A stretch of 64,000 nucleotides of DNA from Cheilinus undulatus (lineage: Eukaryota; Chordata; Actinopteri; Labriformes; Labridae), in contig NC_054873.1 in assembly GCF_018320785.1 (NCBI RefSeq), positions 35,067,196 through 35,131,195 on the forward strand, read 5' to 3'. Numbering within the stretch: the stretch's first letter is position 1; each line of letters starts with the position of its first letter. Under the pieces are notes generated by a model, which worked only from the letters and a program-made list of their open reading frames with translations, was not told where the DNA came from and searched no databases. The translations under genes were made by a program, and so were the position numbers. This document shows positions 48,301 through 60,142 of the stretch, one piece after another.

Positions 48301-50950
48301 TAAAACCAATATTACACCAGATCATGTGGATACAGTGATTTTCCCTAGCTGCTTCTCCAGTTCCTCCCACCTGTTGGCATTCTGCTCCAGGCTTTGAACT
48401 TGATCAGCCAGATAGTGCGGCAGCTCCCACGACACCTCATTTGTCAGAGTGTTCCAGTAATAGTAGCAGCCGGAGTTGTCATCCCAAACCTCCTGCCAGT
48501 CTCCCATCTCTACACCCACTGCAAAAAAAAAGCAAGTATGTGAGACTTTATTTAGGTAATTTATTGTATTTGATTTAACTTGATTGTTGGACAAAAAAGT
48601 GTCAGGCAGAGGAAGCAGCTCTTTTTGCTGGAGTACTAGCACGTTGGTTCCCAACCTGGGGTCCATGACAACCCCAGGCGAGGCTTTGCTCTGAGGCTGC
48701 AAAAATTACATTTGCAAATATTGACTTAAACTATGATAAAGTGGTTATCAAGTAATTTATACAAAGGTCTTTTGATAAGAAAAGCATGCATAGGCCTTTT
48801 TAGGGTTTTATCAGTGAAGTAATTTAAATCTATGTTGATTTTTAGTGGCAGTGTGCCACTTTTTCTTTTCTCATGGGTCCTCGGGGGGGCGCCTTTTACT
48901 TAGGTACATGTAGGTGGAGGCTCCAAGGAAAAAGGTTGGGAAACACTGTATTAGCATATTTTATCCCAAAGCATGCATTATTTTTGAAGAAATAACACAA
49001 GTGACTGAAATACAAATGCCAAAATAGTACTATACCCTGACCATATAAACACATATGTACTTATTTAAAACAATGACAAGAGTAGTAGCTTTAAAAATGT
49101 CAGCTGTTCGTCAGAGAAGACACCCAGGCATTCACACATGATGATACGGAAAACTCCGACAGTTACCTCCAGCCAGTGAGTACTGGGTGTTGTACTCAAA
49201 ATCTGTGCTTTGTTGTTTCTGGTCCCCACTATCTGCTGGCTGCCGAGACTCTACAGGCTTTGGTGAAGTGGAAGTTGGGACTGAGGAAGCTGGATCATCT
49301 GAACTAGGTTGTGTGGTGATTGCATCGATTTCCTGTTATGGAAAAAATGACAGAAGGAAGTCATATATACAAAACATGTAAGTTCTCAGATTGAGCCAGA
49401 CTCTTAAAATCAGTGGTTTTACATGCTGCTCTGCTGTATTTCTTAAAATAATCGAGGCTATGGTTTTAAACTTCTATGCATTATTTACAAATTTGGAGGC
49501 AAATTATTGGCCCCTTGAATAATCTAGAAGGGACAGGTGATGAATTGACATTTTGATGAGCAAAACTGACAAAAAAATACATTTTTTTTCCCTCATTCTA
49601 CTTTTCAGTGCTTTTGAAAAGACTAGAAAAACTTTTCAGATTTATGGCACAGTTATCAAACAGAGCCCACCAGAAGCATGCAGTTTTTGTTTGATGGATA
49701 CCAGGACAAGTTTAAAACAAAATATAGACTTCAAATATAATGACCCAGGTTAATGAGAATCTCCACAGATGAATACCAGTTTGTCCAACAACTTTCAGAA
49801 TTTCCAAGATAATGAAGTTTAAAAAGTTTTTTTACGGTTTTGAACAATAGGCGTATTTTTCAAAATAAGTTGTGCACGTAAATTGTTAAGCAGTGGCGTG
49901 CCACCTAAATTGTGTCACAGAGAGTCACCATAAACACACATGCACCTTACAGTGATAGCACACAAAGGATAAGTAAGTATGCAGCAAATCATACTCACAG
50001 CCATAAAACTGGCCAGAGTACTGTCGATGTCAGCTGACTGGTTGTGTTGGGAATTTCCAGTTGGACGCCGGGAGTCTCCACCATCCTCTTCATCACTGTC
50101 CTCATATGCACCAAGTAAGGACAAACCCTCTGCAGATGGAGACAAAACAACTATGTTTTATCACATGATGGCAGCCTCTTGTGTTTCCACTGCCTGAGAC
50201 ATCCAACAGATCCCAACAAAATCGCCGACTGAAGTTACCTGTGGCCTTTACTGTTGGATGCTTCATGTTTGAGCGCGTATCTCTCACAAATCGGTGTCCA
50301 TCGCCCTCTTGTTCGTCTGCTGAAAAAATAAACATTACAAGTCAGTCAATTTGAGCTTCGTTGTTTCCTCTAGGAAGCAACCATGAGCATAACTAGCACT
50401 GGAGGACTGTAATATACATGCACTGCACTTAAGTGATTCCGCCTATTCAGCTGTAATCTAAACACTCCTGTGAAAACAATTATTAAAAATAAAGATGATG
50501 TGAATCATACTGTATTACTTTTGAATACCTGAACCGGTCATTTGTCTCCAGTCTACTCTGTCAAAGCTAATTGTTTGCTAACGGTTAGATTAGCACGCTA
50601 GCTTATTGTGAAGTCGCTGATAAACCATTACTCCGGTACAAAAGTCCCTTCTGTGGTAAATCATGGGATATGGTAGCTCCAAATGCACGTTACTGTTCGA
50701 GGAAAAACATAAGGCGTCAAACAGATGATTTTTCCTCATATCGGCCTGTCCTTCGCACCTCCAGCATATAGCATTTAGCAAGCCTGCCGCTAACATGGCG
50801 ATGAGGTGACATGTGTTAATAAATACCATCCGATCCCGAGGCTGCTTCGTCCCTCTCTCCGGCATTCCCACTGCGAAGCCCGGGAGGTGAAAGCTGAAGG
50901 ATAGTTCTACGGCCGACCGTTCCTCCCGTGAGGCGACTTTTCTTCCCCAT
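42374..50950 (-). CDS. fnbp4: Formin-binding protein 4 (two WW domains)
   Basis: Seventeen exons join in phase: 50827-50950, 50239-50319, 49999-50129, 49167-49332, 48371-48518, 48130-48232, 47684-48028, 47374-47566, 47166-47278, 46983-47087, 46553-46686, 45355-45515, 43506-43807, 43277-43388, 42919-43112, 42557-42714, 42374-42464; 886 residues (human about 1,017). The start MGKKSR...RRTILQLSPPG, the first WW domain (about 172-203, W175, W198), FQIGELANTLTSK, the second WW (about 540-570), two proline-rich blocks (exons 13, 15), and the C-terminus KMPSLVKKWQSIQKELDEED...NANFEALPEDW match human FNBP4. It is a nuclear WW protein that binds proline-rich ligands such as formin FH1 regions. The intron after exon 6 has a GC donor. 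Two hAT MITEs lie in introns. agbl2 follows on the same strand, as in human. Confidence 0.95.
44560..45089. mobile_element. hAT MITE (AGGGCTG ends) in fnbp4 intron 12
   Basis: Ends GAGGGCTGGG and ...GTCAGCCCTA are inverted. Flanks GATGTGAC (44552-44559) and GATGTGAT (45090-45097) agree at 7 of 8 bases. The body repeats AATCGCAAT-type words near both ends and has no transposase. Confidence 0.82.
45870..45935 (+). repeat. (CAT)n microsatellite
   Basis: Nine near-perfect CAT triplets followed by interrupted CAT and CATATT words, within an fnbp4 intron. Confidence 0.9.
48642..48948. mobile_element. hAT-type MITE in fnbp4 intron 4
   Basis: Ends CGTTGGTTCCCAACCT and AGGTTGGGAAACACTG are inverted over most of their length. 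Flanks TACTAGCA (48634-48641) and TATTAGCA (48949-48956) agree at 7 of 8 bases. 307 bp, no coding content. It differs in interior from the 16395 and 44560 families. Confidence 0.82.
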
Positions 50951-52241
50951 CACTGTGAATCGTCCACCGGAGGCCTGTTCCCTCTTCACTGTCGTCGTTG
51001 TTGGAGCTCTCCGTGCGTTCACGTGCTGTCGGAAAAATTAATTTCCAACCGAGGAAACGCACGTTCAGGAGGGGCTGGGGGGGGGGATGCAGGCCTGGCC
51101 TGCACCCCTGAAAAACCCAGAGAATGGGCCATTTGTGATCTATAGATATCAGATTGTGTGTGTTGGCTTTGATATTGAAAATATTTATTGTCATTTTTGA
51201 GCTGTTTTTGCTGCTTTTAGCCCCTATTAGCTAAATGTTGGCGCATTTTTGCCACTTCTTTACCCCATTTTCCTAAAGTTTTACTTGCAGGTAATATATG
51301 TTGTTTTTTAACCATTTTTTGCACCTCTTTTTGCCTCTTTAATTAGTTTTTGATGTATTTATCTTTTTTTTTTTTTTTTGGTCACTTTTACCAATTTTCT
51401 ACCCCTTCTCTCTTTCCTCATCATTTGTATCGGTGTGCCCATCCACATTATTAGCATTACCAAAATAAAAGGTATTTCTGTTTTAAGAAACTGGTTTATA
51501 TTTTGATTTAGGATTTATTGTACTACAGTATGAATAAATAAAAAGCATTTAAAGGTTTTTGTTGTAGCTTTGATAAGAGAGGATAGTGTCTAGGTTAGAA
51601 ATACAATATGGCTATGACCGCTCATGTTTACACTGGACCATTGCTGACCTTCATGGGCCCCCCATTTGGCTGGACCCCAGAAAGCTCTCCCTTATCCCCC
51701 TTATGTGCGCCATTGGTAAAGACTACAGAACATTTGTTCTTTGTATATATATATATATATATGGCTGTGCAAAACGTGTTACTTAGATGAGTTCTGACCC
51801 ATCAGAAAACAATATAATTTTGGTTACCCTCGGTTATTTCGGTATTACCAGTTCAGCTCGCAGAGAGACTGGTGTCGGACATTTAACCGTGATGTACGTA
51901 AATGTAGCATCTGCTAAAGTGACTCTTGTTCATCCGGTACTAAAGAAGGTTAACTTCCGGTTCACCAGGTTTTGTTTTGTGTGTAGCAGCTCAGTATCGG
52001 AATGCTAACTTAGCTGCTAACAAGCTTACACACCCTCCTCGGAGCAGTTACAAGGAATCATCGGCGCTTAACCTTATTAAGTGATAAAAAATGGTAACTG
52101 GAACCAGTATGCTTTCTAAAATAAGCTAGCACAAGCCGAACAAGCCAGAAGTCGTAAAAGCTAAGTGACTTCGTGAAATACACTTGACATGGGAGGGCGA
52201 AGATAAGCAATTACACAGCTTCGGAGTGGAGCCACCCACCC
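50951..52241. promoter_or_regulatory. Divergent promoter region of fnbp4 and seipin
   Basis: fnbp4 starts on the minus strand at 50950 and seipin on the plus strand at 52242. The first ~150 bp beyond the fnbp4 start are GC-rich. The middle (51130-51760) is AT-rich with a poly-T run near 51370 and a (TA)n run at 51742-51762. Whether one promoter serves both genes cannot be told from sequence. Confidence 0.5.
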
Positions 52242-53501
52242 ATGTCTGAACATAAAGAGGACCCAGGACAGAGCCAGCAGCCAGTAGGGCTCGGAGAAGG
52301 AGCCAGTGCCCCAGCCAGGAGCAGAAGGTCGGTGAGCACCGGTACAGACACGATGGGGGCGATCATGGGTCCGGTTTTTCACTGGATGCAAGATGTGGCA
52401 GCTGTCACTCTCCTCAAGGCCCGCCGGACTCTGTTTCAGGCTGCAATCTTATTTTGTGTCCTGGTTCTGCTACTGTGGGTGTCCATCTTTCTCTATGGGA
52501 GTTTCTATTACTCTTACATGCCCACTGTGAGCTTCTCCACTCCTGTGCACTTCTACTACATCTCTGACTGTGACACCTCAGAGTCGGGACTTTGTTCCTT
52601 TCCCAAGGCCAACATCTCCTTCATGAAGAATGACAAGGATCAGGTGATGGCTTTCGGTCAGCCTTATCGCATATCTTTGGAGCTAGAGATGCCGGAGTCT
52701 CCTGTAAATGAACAGCTTGGTATGTTCATGGTCAAGATGTCTTCTTATACTAAAGGTGGGAAGAATGTCAAATCAGTGAGCCGGTCTACAATGCTGCACT
52801 ATCGCTCAAGTCTCCTGCAGACCATATCTACTTTACTCTTCTCTCCATTTCTCCTGACTGGCATGACTGAGCAGAAGCAGCTCATTGACGTGGAGCTCTT
52901 CTCAGACTACAAGACCAATGCTTATGAGCCCACTGTTGGTGCAGTCATCGAGATCCAGTCCAAACGTGTGCAGGTGTACTCAGCCCAGCTTCGTATCCAT
53001 GCTTACTTCACTGGTATCAGATATGTCCTGTACAACTTCCCCCTGACGTCTGCAGTGATCGGTGTGGCCACCAACTTCGCCTTCCTCAGCGTCATTGTCC
53101 TCTTCAGCTACTTGCAGTTCATATGGGGTGGGCTCTGGCCTCCGGACCAGGTGAGAGTCAGGGTTATGATGGGGGACAGCACTCGTATCCAGCAGAAGAG
53201 AGAAGAGGCCCGAAAGCGCATGGAGAAGGAAAACTCCCAGAAACAAACTGATGCTTCTAAATCAATTGAAACCATGACTGCGGCCACTGAAATCAAGGGA
53301 AATGGCACAGCAAATGAGCTGCAGTCAAAGGAGCCCTCAGTGATCCCAGATGCCCCCGAGCCAGATTCTAAGGACGATGAGTCTCATGACTCTGTGGGGC
53401 CTGAAGAAGAGGACAGCCAAGACGGGTTTGAAGGATGTGAGCTGCCACACCAGGGTGAGACAGTTCTCCGACAGAGACCTGGACCCTGGATGAGCCTGTG
53501 A
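52242..53501 (+). CDS. bscl2: Seipin, intronless
   Basis: A single open frame of 419 codons encodes seipin, the ER membrane protein that organises lipid-droplet budding and sits at ER-droplet contacts. Residues 64-88 and about 270-294 form the two membrane helices. The lumenal domain between them carries the conserved glycosylation site N124-I-S126 and the blocks [40 protein letters not shown] and AEQKQL-like TEQKQL. The acidic C-tail ends LRQRP..., as in human. Met38 (base 52353) matches the human short-form start and has a better Kozak context (A at -3, G at +4) than Met1, so both starts are possible. Mammalian BSCL2 has about ten coding exons, so an uninterrupted ORF suggests a retrogene. 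A polyadenylation signal may be the AATAAA pair at 54996-55005. Confidence 0.94.
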   Translation: MSEHKEDPGQSQQPVGLGEGASAPARSRRSVSTGTDTMGAIMGPVFHWMQDVAAVTLLKARRTLFQAAILFCVLVLLLWVSIFLYGSFYYSYMPTVSFSTPVHFYYISDCDTSESGLCSFPKANISFMKNDKDQVMAFGQPYRISLELEMPESPVNEQLGMFMVKMSSYTKGGKNVKSVSRSTMLHYRSSLLQTISTLLFSPFLLTGMTEQKQLIDVELFSDYKTNAYEPTVGAVIEIQSKRVQVYSAQLRIHAYFTGIRYVLYNFPLTSAVIGVATNFAFLSVIVLFSYLQFIWGGLWPPDQVRVRVMMGDSTRIQQKREEARKRMEKENSQKQTDASKSIETMTAATEIKGNGTANELQSKEPSVIPDAPEPDSKDDESHDSVGPEEEDSQDGFEGCELPHQGETVLRQRPGPWMSL

Positions 53502-53956
53502 ACTGATAACTATAGTTTATATATGCAGCACCGTGTGGCACTAGTCTGCAGCAGATCTCACTTGTTTTCTCACTGTTTGTGCTATTCTAGAAACACATGC
53601 ATGAAACATTAATGTTTATCTTGCTTTAGCTAACAAACTACAGTTTACTGTCTTAAATGCAGAACAGTTTACCTCATTGTTACTTGACCTCAGCTCTTTT
53701 TCTCCCTGCTTTCTGTTTGGTAGCGCTTTGACTGTATTATGTGCTTGCCATTGAGTTTGAAGATGTCCATAGCAGGAGATACTACATTCCACCTCTGACT
53801 TGTCGCACAGTATCATCTGCAGGAATTTGGCATTACCGTCAGCATGTGTCAGGGCAGTTGAACACGCCCTCCTAAAGTCAGGTAACCCTGCCTGTGTTAT
53901 ATAACATAGATGCCTGTGTAGTAGCATTTTCTGACATCATGGTCAGCTCTGACATA
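53502..53956. other. Seipin 3' UTR, proximal part
   Basis: No second gene is seen. This is downstream of the seipin stop and probably 3' UTR up to the Tc1 MITE at 53957. Confidence 0.45.
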
Positions 53957-54437
53957 CAGCGCTTAACAAATTTATTAGACCACCCTAACCCTAACCAAAG
54001 TAAGGTTTATGCCACAGCTGCCCTATATTAACAGCATTGGTAATTCCCAAATGATATTTTTAATGCTAAAATATAATTATTATTGTTATCCATGAATTTT
54101 CAAATTTACTGATTTACAAAAAACTGAAAAAATAGTTAAGCACGTTAATATTTATTGATTAATATGTCAAATTCTAGTTATTTACTTGCATTCATGAACA
54201 GAGAAATGAGTTTTAGTGGTTGAATGTTATGCTTGATTCATTTCTGACTTCTCAGAGAAGCCCAGTGAGCCGGCTCAAATTTGGGTGAATTCAGTTTGAA
54301 ATCCCTCATTCCTGTTCAAAATGGTAACACGTGAAGAGCTCACTGAAAATGAAGGAGTCCACATTAAAGCACTTCATGATGCTGGATGGTCTCTGAGACA
54401 AATATGACAGGTGGTCTAATAAATTTGTTAAGCACTG
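53957..54437 (+). mobile_element. Tc1-derived MITE, copy 2, with transposase start
   Basis: Termini CAGCGCTTAACAAATTTATT and its complement lie between TA dinucleotides (53955-53956 and 54438-54439). Near the right end an ATG opens a 28-codon Tc1 transposase start, MVTREELTENEGVHIKALHD then AGWSLRQI, the first helix of the DNA-binding domain, before the sequence runs into the terminus. It is in the opposite orientation to the relative at 19562-20096. Confidence 0.9.
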
Positions 54438-55683
54438 TAGCTTCTGACACTCCTCCCTTAAAAACAAGTTAAAGTCAAACACTGAACAGAGATGATTCTG
54501 TATAGCTGCCTTGCACTGTGAGCAAAATGTAGTCTTTATTTGGCATTTCCAAAACTGAAACTCACCCATTTCAAGGCCAGCATTAAAGAACCCTTGTGAC
54601 AGCTTTTCGATTAGTGATTAGATTCAGATCACATCCCTGAAAAGTGACTCTGGTTTAACAACTTCCTAGAAAAATATATAATGGCTGTAGCCTGAAAGAG
54701 ATGAGAAATATGACGCATGTATCATCCTTTATCCACGTTCACATAGAGACGCTCTGTCTTGAATGGGATGACTTCACTGCCGTGGCACATTGGATTTAAG
54801 CTTGAACTTTAAAGGTCGGTATCATTCTGTCAGGTCTTTGTATTCATCTTCTGTTACAGTATGAGTAAAAAATGTGTGTGTTGTATTTTTATTGAAATGT
54901 AGGACCAAGGTATTTGGAATTGGTATTTTAAATGATTTAACTTTGCTAATGTGGAATGTTCTCATATTTAACTCAAAGGAATATAAAGTTGGAAGAATAA
55001 ATAAAGTTACTGTTTTAAAGAGATGCTGTTTTTTTAAAGCTTACCAGAGTGTTGTTACATATTTCAGCTTGTGCAGCTGACACTTCAGGAACGCTTTTGG
55101 CTTAAGCAAGTTTATCAGAGGGCCGTATGCAAGTTGTTTGATGTAGGAAAATGTACCAAAGATGTTGAAAAGTAGGGATTGTGTTTGCTGTTCTAAAAAA
55201 ATCTCTTTGTCAGTGGCTGTTAATTTACATGAGTTTGTGTTCATGCGATAAGATGAATAAAAATACAGCTATGCATTCTGCTTTTTTTTCCCAGCACGTC
55301 TTATAACTTGATGAGGAAACTCTTACCTTTAAAAAAACCTTTTTTTTTGTCTGTAGTAACAATATGAAAACATTGTTGCATTTAAGTCAGATTTACAATA
55401 TGTGCAAAATGATCAAATGTCTCTAATGTGTTTGTCATTTTGGTTTCATACGAGAACCTGAGAAAAAAATCATGATGTTTTAATGTCAAATATTTATTTA
55501 AGCAAACAGAAGTGCATTTATTTTGATATGAATATGAACAAACTTCTTATAGCTCCATGCTGGGCATGGATAGGACAGGATGAAAATGTATGCTCTTTAA
55601 TATGTCTTGAATCATTGGTTTATCACAAAGTCAAACAGTTTTTTATTTTAATACAATATGGATTACATGTTAAAACAAGTTAT
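54438..55683. other. Downstream of seipin, no gene recognised
   Basis: AT-rich DNA with two overlapping AATAAA signals at 54996-55005 and another near 55256. No exon structure is supported. Confidence 0.4.
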
Positions 55684-55800
55684 CCAGTGTTAATCTTTAT
55701 TTGTATGGCACTTTTCATACAAAACAATAGCACAAGGCGCTTTACACACAAAGAAAACAGATTAAAAAAAACATGACCCAACCCCACAGAAAAACAGAAT
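55684..55800 (-). mobile_element. L2-type LINE 3' tail fragment
   Basis: The words TTTATTTGTATGGCACTTTTC and AGGCGCTTTACA match the 3' UTR end of the L2-type LINEs at 13245 and 25720. Only this tail remains; no coding part was found. Confidence 0.6.
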
Positions 55801-58311
55801 AAAAAGGTGCTAAAATTAGAATAAAAACACTAATAGATAGCACAATACATTTTCATACAATGATTAAAACACATGGAGAACTTGGTAAATCATAATGAAG
55901 TAAGAGGAAAAACTACTAAAACAATATAATTCCCATACTTCTTACATGTGTGTCAAAATGTCCTTTTCCAATTAAAAATAAACACCTCAATTAAAAATGC
56001 TTTTAATTGGATAACAAGAAACCCTTTTTCTATGTCTAGCCTTTTCTAACAAAAAAGGACAATCTTTCACATCATATGAGGCATTATATTTCCAGTAGCT
56101 TTCCTTCATCATTGGGCAAAAACAAGGATATCTGTTTTCAAGACAATGAAGGATTCATTGAACATGATGGTAGTACCAGGGCTAGTACGGTTTCAGCATT
56201 TGTCATGCCTTTTGATTAAAACAGCTTATTTAAACGAGTTGAAATTGAAATAGAGTGAACACAAAGTCATTAAATGCAGCATTAATAGAAAAGTACAAAT
56301 TCATGTCAGTGCTATCAGAAACAAATACACTCTAAAAATCCAGTCCAGTTGCCTCTCTTTGGACCAAGATTTGGATAAGTATGAAATGGATATACAAGAA
56401 TGCTCAATGACACAGAATGATGAGATGTTTTTGCAAAAATTCTGCACATTCAGAGAACATTGATTTAAAATCAACATACTGGTCCATGTCCTCTGCTGGC
56501 CTCACTACTTATAATGTGACATAAATGTTTGAATTAAAGTATTCACAGCCAGGGGGCAGCATGTCAGAATCGGAAAGTTCAACTGTGACACACTTTTCAT
56601 TATTTGAATGATAAGACATGAATAGTCCCTCTCAAAGACATGATAAAGTGTTTTTTTTAACAGGGAGGTGATTAAATCTGGAAGTACAGAGGCTCAGTGT
56701 GTTCATGCTGTTAGGAATAATTCAATTTTTCAGTCATATAAATGGAATGCAGGATGTTTTAATCTCTTTATTATGCTTTGATGAAAAGGATTAAAAATGA
56801 TACAAGTGTTGACATTTAATCTTGTTTCTGGAGCCTTTTTACGGCATACTGAGGAACTGGAAAGCTTCATTTATGATCGGTTTGAAATGTGAACCTTGTG
56901 GTGATGATATTCAGGCCCATTAGTGGTCTTTATTCAAAGCCACATCCCCGATCTATCAGATGAATTATGCATTGGTCTGAATAACGAGGCCACTAATTGA
57001 CTTAAACCATCCATCAGTGGTATTAAAAAGCTCTCCGTATTTAGCCTTCAGCAGGTACAGATATTATCTTTGCTGTTGGAACAAAATGATGTAATTCATA
57101 GTAGAGGAGAAAGTACAAGTCAATACTTTTCATATTCTTTGGACTTAACATTAAGTTTAGATCCTTATATTTCTAGCCTGTTGATGAAAGACTTTTCTAA
57201 AGTAAAGGACATGTTTCATATATCTGGAACAAACTCACGAAGAACAAAGACAAATTTTCTTTCAGATATATCCTAATACCTTTAAATGGGGTGTCCCTGT
57301 CTAAGGGTTGTATGTCCACAGCTGTGCTGGCAGTGCCCACAACTTCAATTACAAATAACTTCTCACCAGTGTTTATTGATGCTATGAAAGTTGACCCTCA
57401 CTGTCCTTTGTAGTCCTTAACAATGCTTTTAGATAATCAGAAAATATGTTTCTCCTCCACCACTGCATTGACAAAGCTAGGATCATAAGTCCAGAGACGC
57501 TGACGACATTGACGGTGCACTGTTTTGATCTGAGTTTCAAGAGAGGGGCGACAAAAAAACAGCTGATGCCGAGGGGGGTTTTACACTCAGAAAGACTTAG
57601 GATAACAGTATGTTCTTTGATAGGACCCGATCCGTCCTTTTTCTCACTCATTAACTCAGCATAATGCCCATTTACAACACAAGAAGCTCATACCGTGATG
57701 ATCTTCATTGTGAGGCTGCCCATTCTAAGCGAAAGGCCATGTTACTTGTCACTGAGTGGTATGAGTAAAGCTGCCGACACAGGTTGCATTTTACTTTTTT
57801 GGGATCATCTTTAACGTGTTAATAATACTCCCACACTTTGGAAATTTGCTTTTGTGACATTGTAAGCTGTTGGGAAATTAAAAAGCTTAGATGAGGCCAC
57901 TCCAGGGCAAAGTCCAACTTTAATTTAGTCATGCACACATTAAGAAGACTGATTAAAAGTACACAAGTTATTTTCAGAATTGTATTGAAAGTATATTAAG
58001 TTGATATTTATAGCCAAAGAGATACAAGTCATAATTTATTATGGAAATAAATCATAAAACTATATGGAGGGGAATGATCCCAGTTTCATTAGCAGGTGAT
58101 TGATGGTGAGATTGGCAGTCAAATGAGGCCCTTTCAAACAATTTGTCAAATATTTGACCATTTGGGGCCACCTCTATCCTGTAAATTCACTAAATTTCAA
58201 ATACAAACACCCCTAGCAAAGAGAAGGTATGGTTAAAGATCAAAATTCAAATATAGATACCTTTTTAAAAAATTCAAACAAGACAGAATAGTTGGTTTAC
58301 ATAAACCATAA
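55801..58311. other. AT-rich intergenic DNA, no gene recognised
   Basis: About 2.5 kb without a supportable gene. Open frames near 57382-57664 overlap on both strands and show no domain or splice context. Confidence 0.4.
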
Positions 58312-58660
58312 ATTCCTCTATTATCTACTCAGCTTATAGATGTTCAGGTCACTGGGAGCCTGAGCCAATCCCAGCTGTCTTTGGGCTAAAGGTGGGGCTC
58401 ACCCAAGACTGGTCGCCAGTCAATTGCAGGGCTGACAGATAGATACAACCAGCCAGGCATACTCACACTTATGGACCGTTTAGAGTTAACACTTTAATAA
58501 GCATACTTTTGGTTTGTGGGAGGGACCTGGAGAACCCTGAGAGAACCCGAACATGCACAAGGAAACATGCAAACTCTGCACAGAAAGGCCCGTCTGACCA
58601 GGATTCAAACCAGGAACCTTCTTACTGTGAGGCAACAGCGTTAAGTCCTGCACTGCCAAG
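58312..58660 (-). mobile_element. tRNA-derived SINE, near full length
   Basis: Read on the minus strand: tRNA-like head with B box GGTTTGAATCC preceded by CTGTTGCCTCACAG, then the common SINE body GGCCTTTCTGTGCAGAGTTTG, CATGTTTCCTTGTGCATG and GAGAACCC-type words, and an L2-like tail region. Orientation is set by the B box. Confidence 0.75.
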
Positions 58661-58741
58661 TTATGTAACCAATGTATTTAAAACACCTTTGAAGAACACT
58701 TAAATAGTGGTGCCAACAATCAACTTGTTGGTACTGCTTTG

Positions 58742-60016
58742 CAGAGGTGGGAGAAAGTCATTGTTTTGCAAGTCTCAAGTAAGTCTAAAGTCTTTAATCC
58801 CAAGTCTCGAGTCAAGTCTCAAGTAAAGATGTGCAAGTCCAAGTCAAGTCTCAAGTAAAGACAAGACAAGTCAGAAGTCATAGGCTTGAAATTTTCGAGT
58901 CCTCACAAGTCAAAAGCACTGTTTACCTAATAAAATGCCATTTTAACAATGTAACAATCTATTAAATCTGACAAATATAATGAATGCATTTTGAATTGTT
59001 TTATTTTTTTAAATAAAATAAGACCAGTGTGACAGAACTTAATCACACAGAAAAAGACTGCTGACATAGCATTCAGCATACAATCAGTGCCAAGTGGTGC
59101 AACAACAAATGAACTTCTGAAGATGTTGTACAGTCATTTTAACTCATCTAATGTGAGTGTGTGTGTGTCTGTGTGTTGAGTGTGTGTATATGTACAGGTG
59201 TGTGAGTGGATACATAGGGTTTGTGTGTGTTTGTAAGTGAACGTGTTTGACTGGTCAGCATTAGGTCTAAGGTGTTATAACCAGTTCTTAACCTCAAGTT
59301 ATGTGTTATGTGTTAAGTTATAAGACCTCAAGTAATGTGAACACAATGACTGCCTCCTAGTGAATAAACAAAAAAAGAGCTGATGAATCATGGGTGTCTG
59401 TCTGGGTATTTATATTTAATATTTTGACATTTACTGTAGTTCTGTGACTGTTACCTTTTTTTTTTGTGTTTGCACAAAAAAGAAATAACAATTTACAGTT
59501 TGTGCACACTTTTCACAAGGAAAGTACACATGTGAGATTGTGCTGATGTGGTAAGGAAACCTAAGAAAGGCTTTTAATTAGCTAAACCTCACCAGAAGTA
59601 GTCATAACCTTAAAGTTATACTTTCTATTTTTTCCTCTCATTATTATCGCTTTTAGCTAAAGGGGGAGGGTCCCCATATTGATCTTTGCCCTGGGCCTCT
59701 AAATGGTTAAAACCGGCCCTGCCTCACACCTGCAGCCCCCCCTCACAAATCGTTCTGTCCTGCCAGTTTGTTGCTTTCGTTTTTCTGTTTCTGCCCTTTT
59801 GACAGTATTTATCATTGGTACGTTTAAGATCAAATAAAACACCCATGTTTGGACAAGTTTTACTCAATTTTACATTATTTCATTGATGTCAAAGTCCAAG
59901 TCGAGTTGCAAGTCTTTGATGATATTGTCAAGTCGAGTCCAAAGTCATCAAAATTGTGACTTGAGTCTGACTCGAGTTCAAGTCCACATCTCAAGTGACT
60001 CGAGACCACACCTCTG
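58742..60016. mobile_element. hAT-type element (CAAGTC-rich), with nested dispersed repeat
   Basis: Ends CAGAGGTGGG and ...CACACCTCTG are inverted. Flanks CTGCTTTG (58734-58741) and CTACTTTG (60017-60024) agree at 7 of 8 bases. Both arms (58742-58920 and 59885-60016) are filled with CAAGTCTCAAGTC-type words on one strand. No transposase is seen. The interior contains a (GT)n run at 59153-59180 and the repeat at 59375-59865, which is also found alone at 7290-7640. Confidence 0.88.
59375..59865 (-). repeat. Dispersed repeat, copy 2 (partner at 7290-7640)
   Basis: Reverse complement of 7290-7640 over its length, with about 140 extra bases near 59460-59600. It lies inside the hAT element at 58742-60016, so either it was inserted there or it is an internal part of a longer hAT of which the other copy is a fragment. 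Confidence 0.75.
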
Positions 60017-60142
60017 CTACTTTGTCTCCCTGTGGACAAAGTGGTGCCAAAGTGGTCATTTTTCCCAAGACACTCTGGCTGCAGACCATTCATCTTTAAT
60101 GGCCACTCTCACAGACTGTTCATCTGAGACGCCAAATGTCTC

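Noticed and set aside
57382-57664. Overlapping open frames on both strands
   Set aside because: No motif, splice context or repeat match on either strand; the length is within chance for this region.
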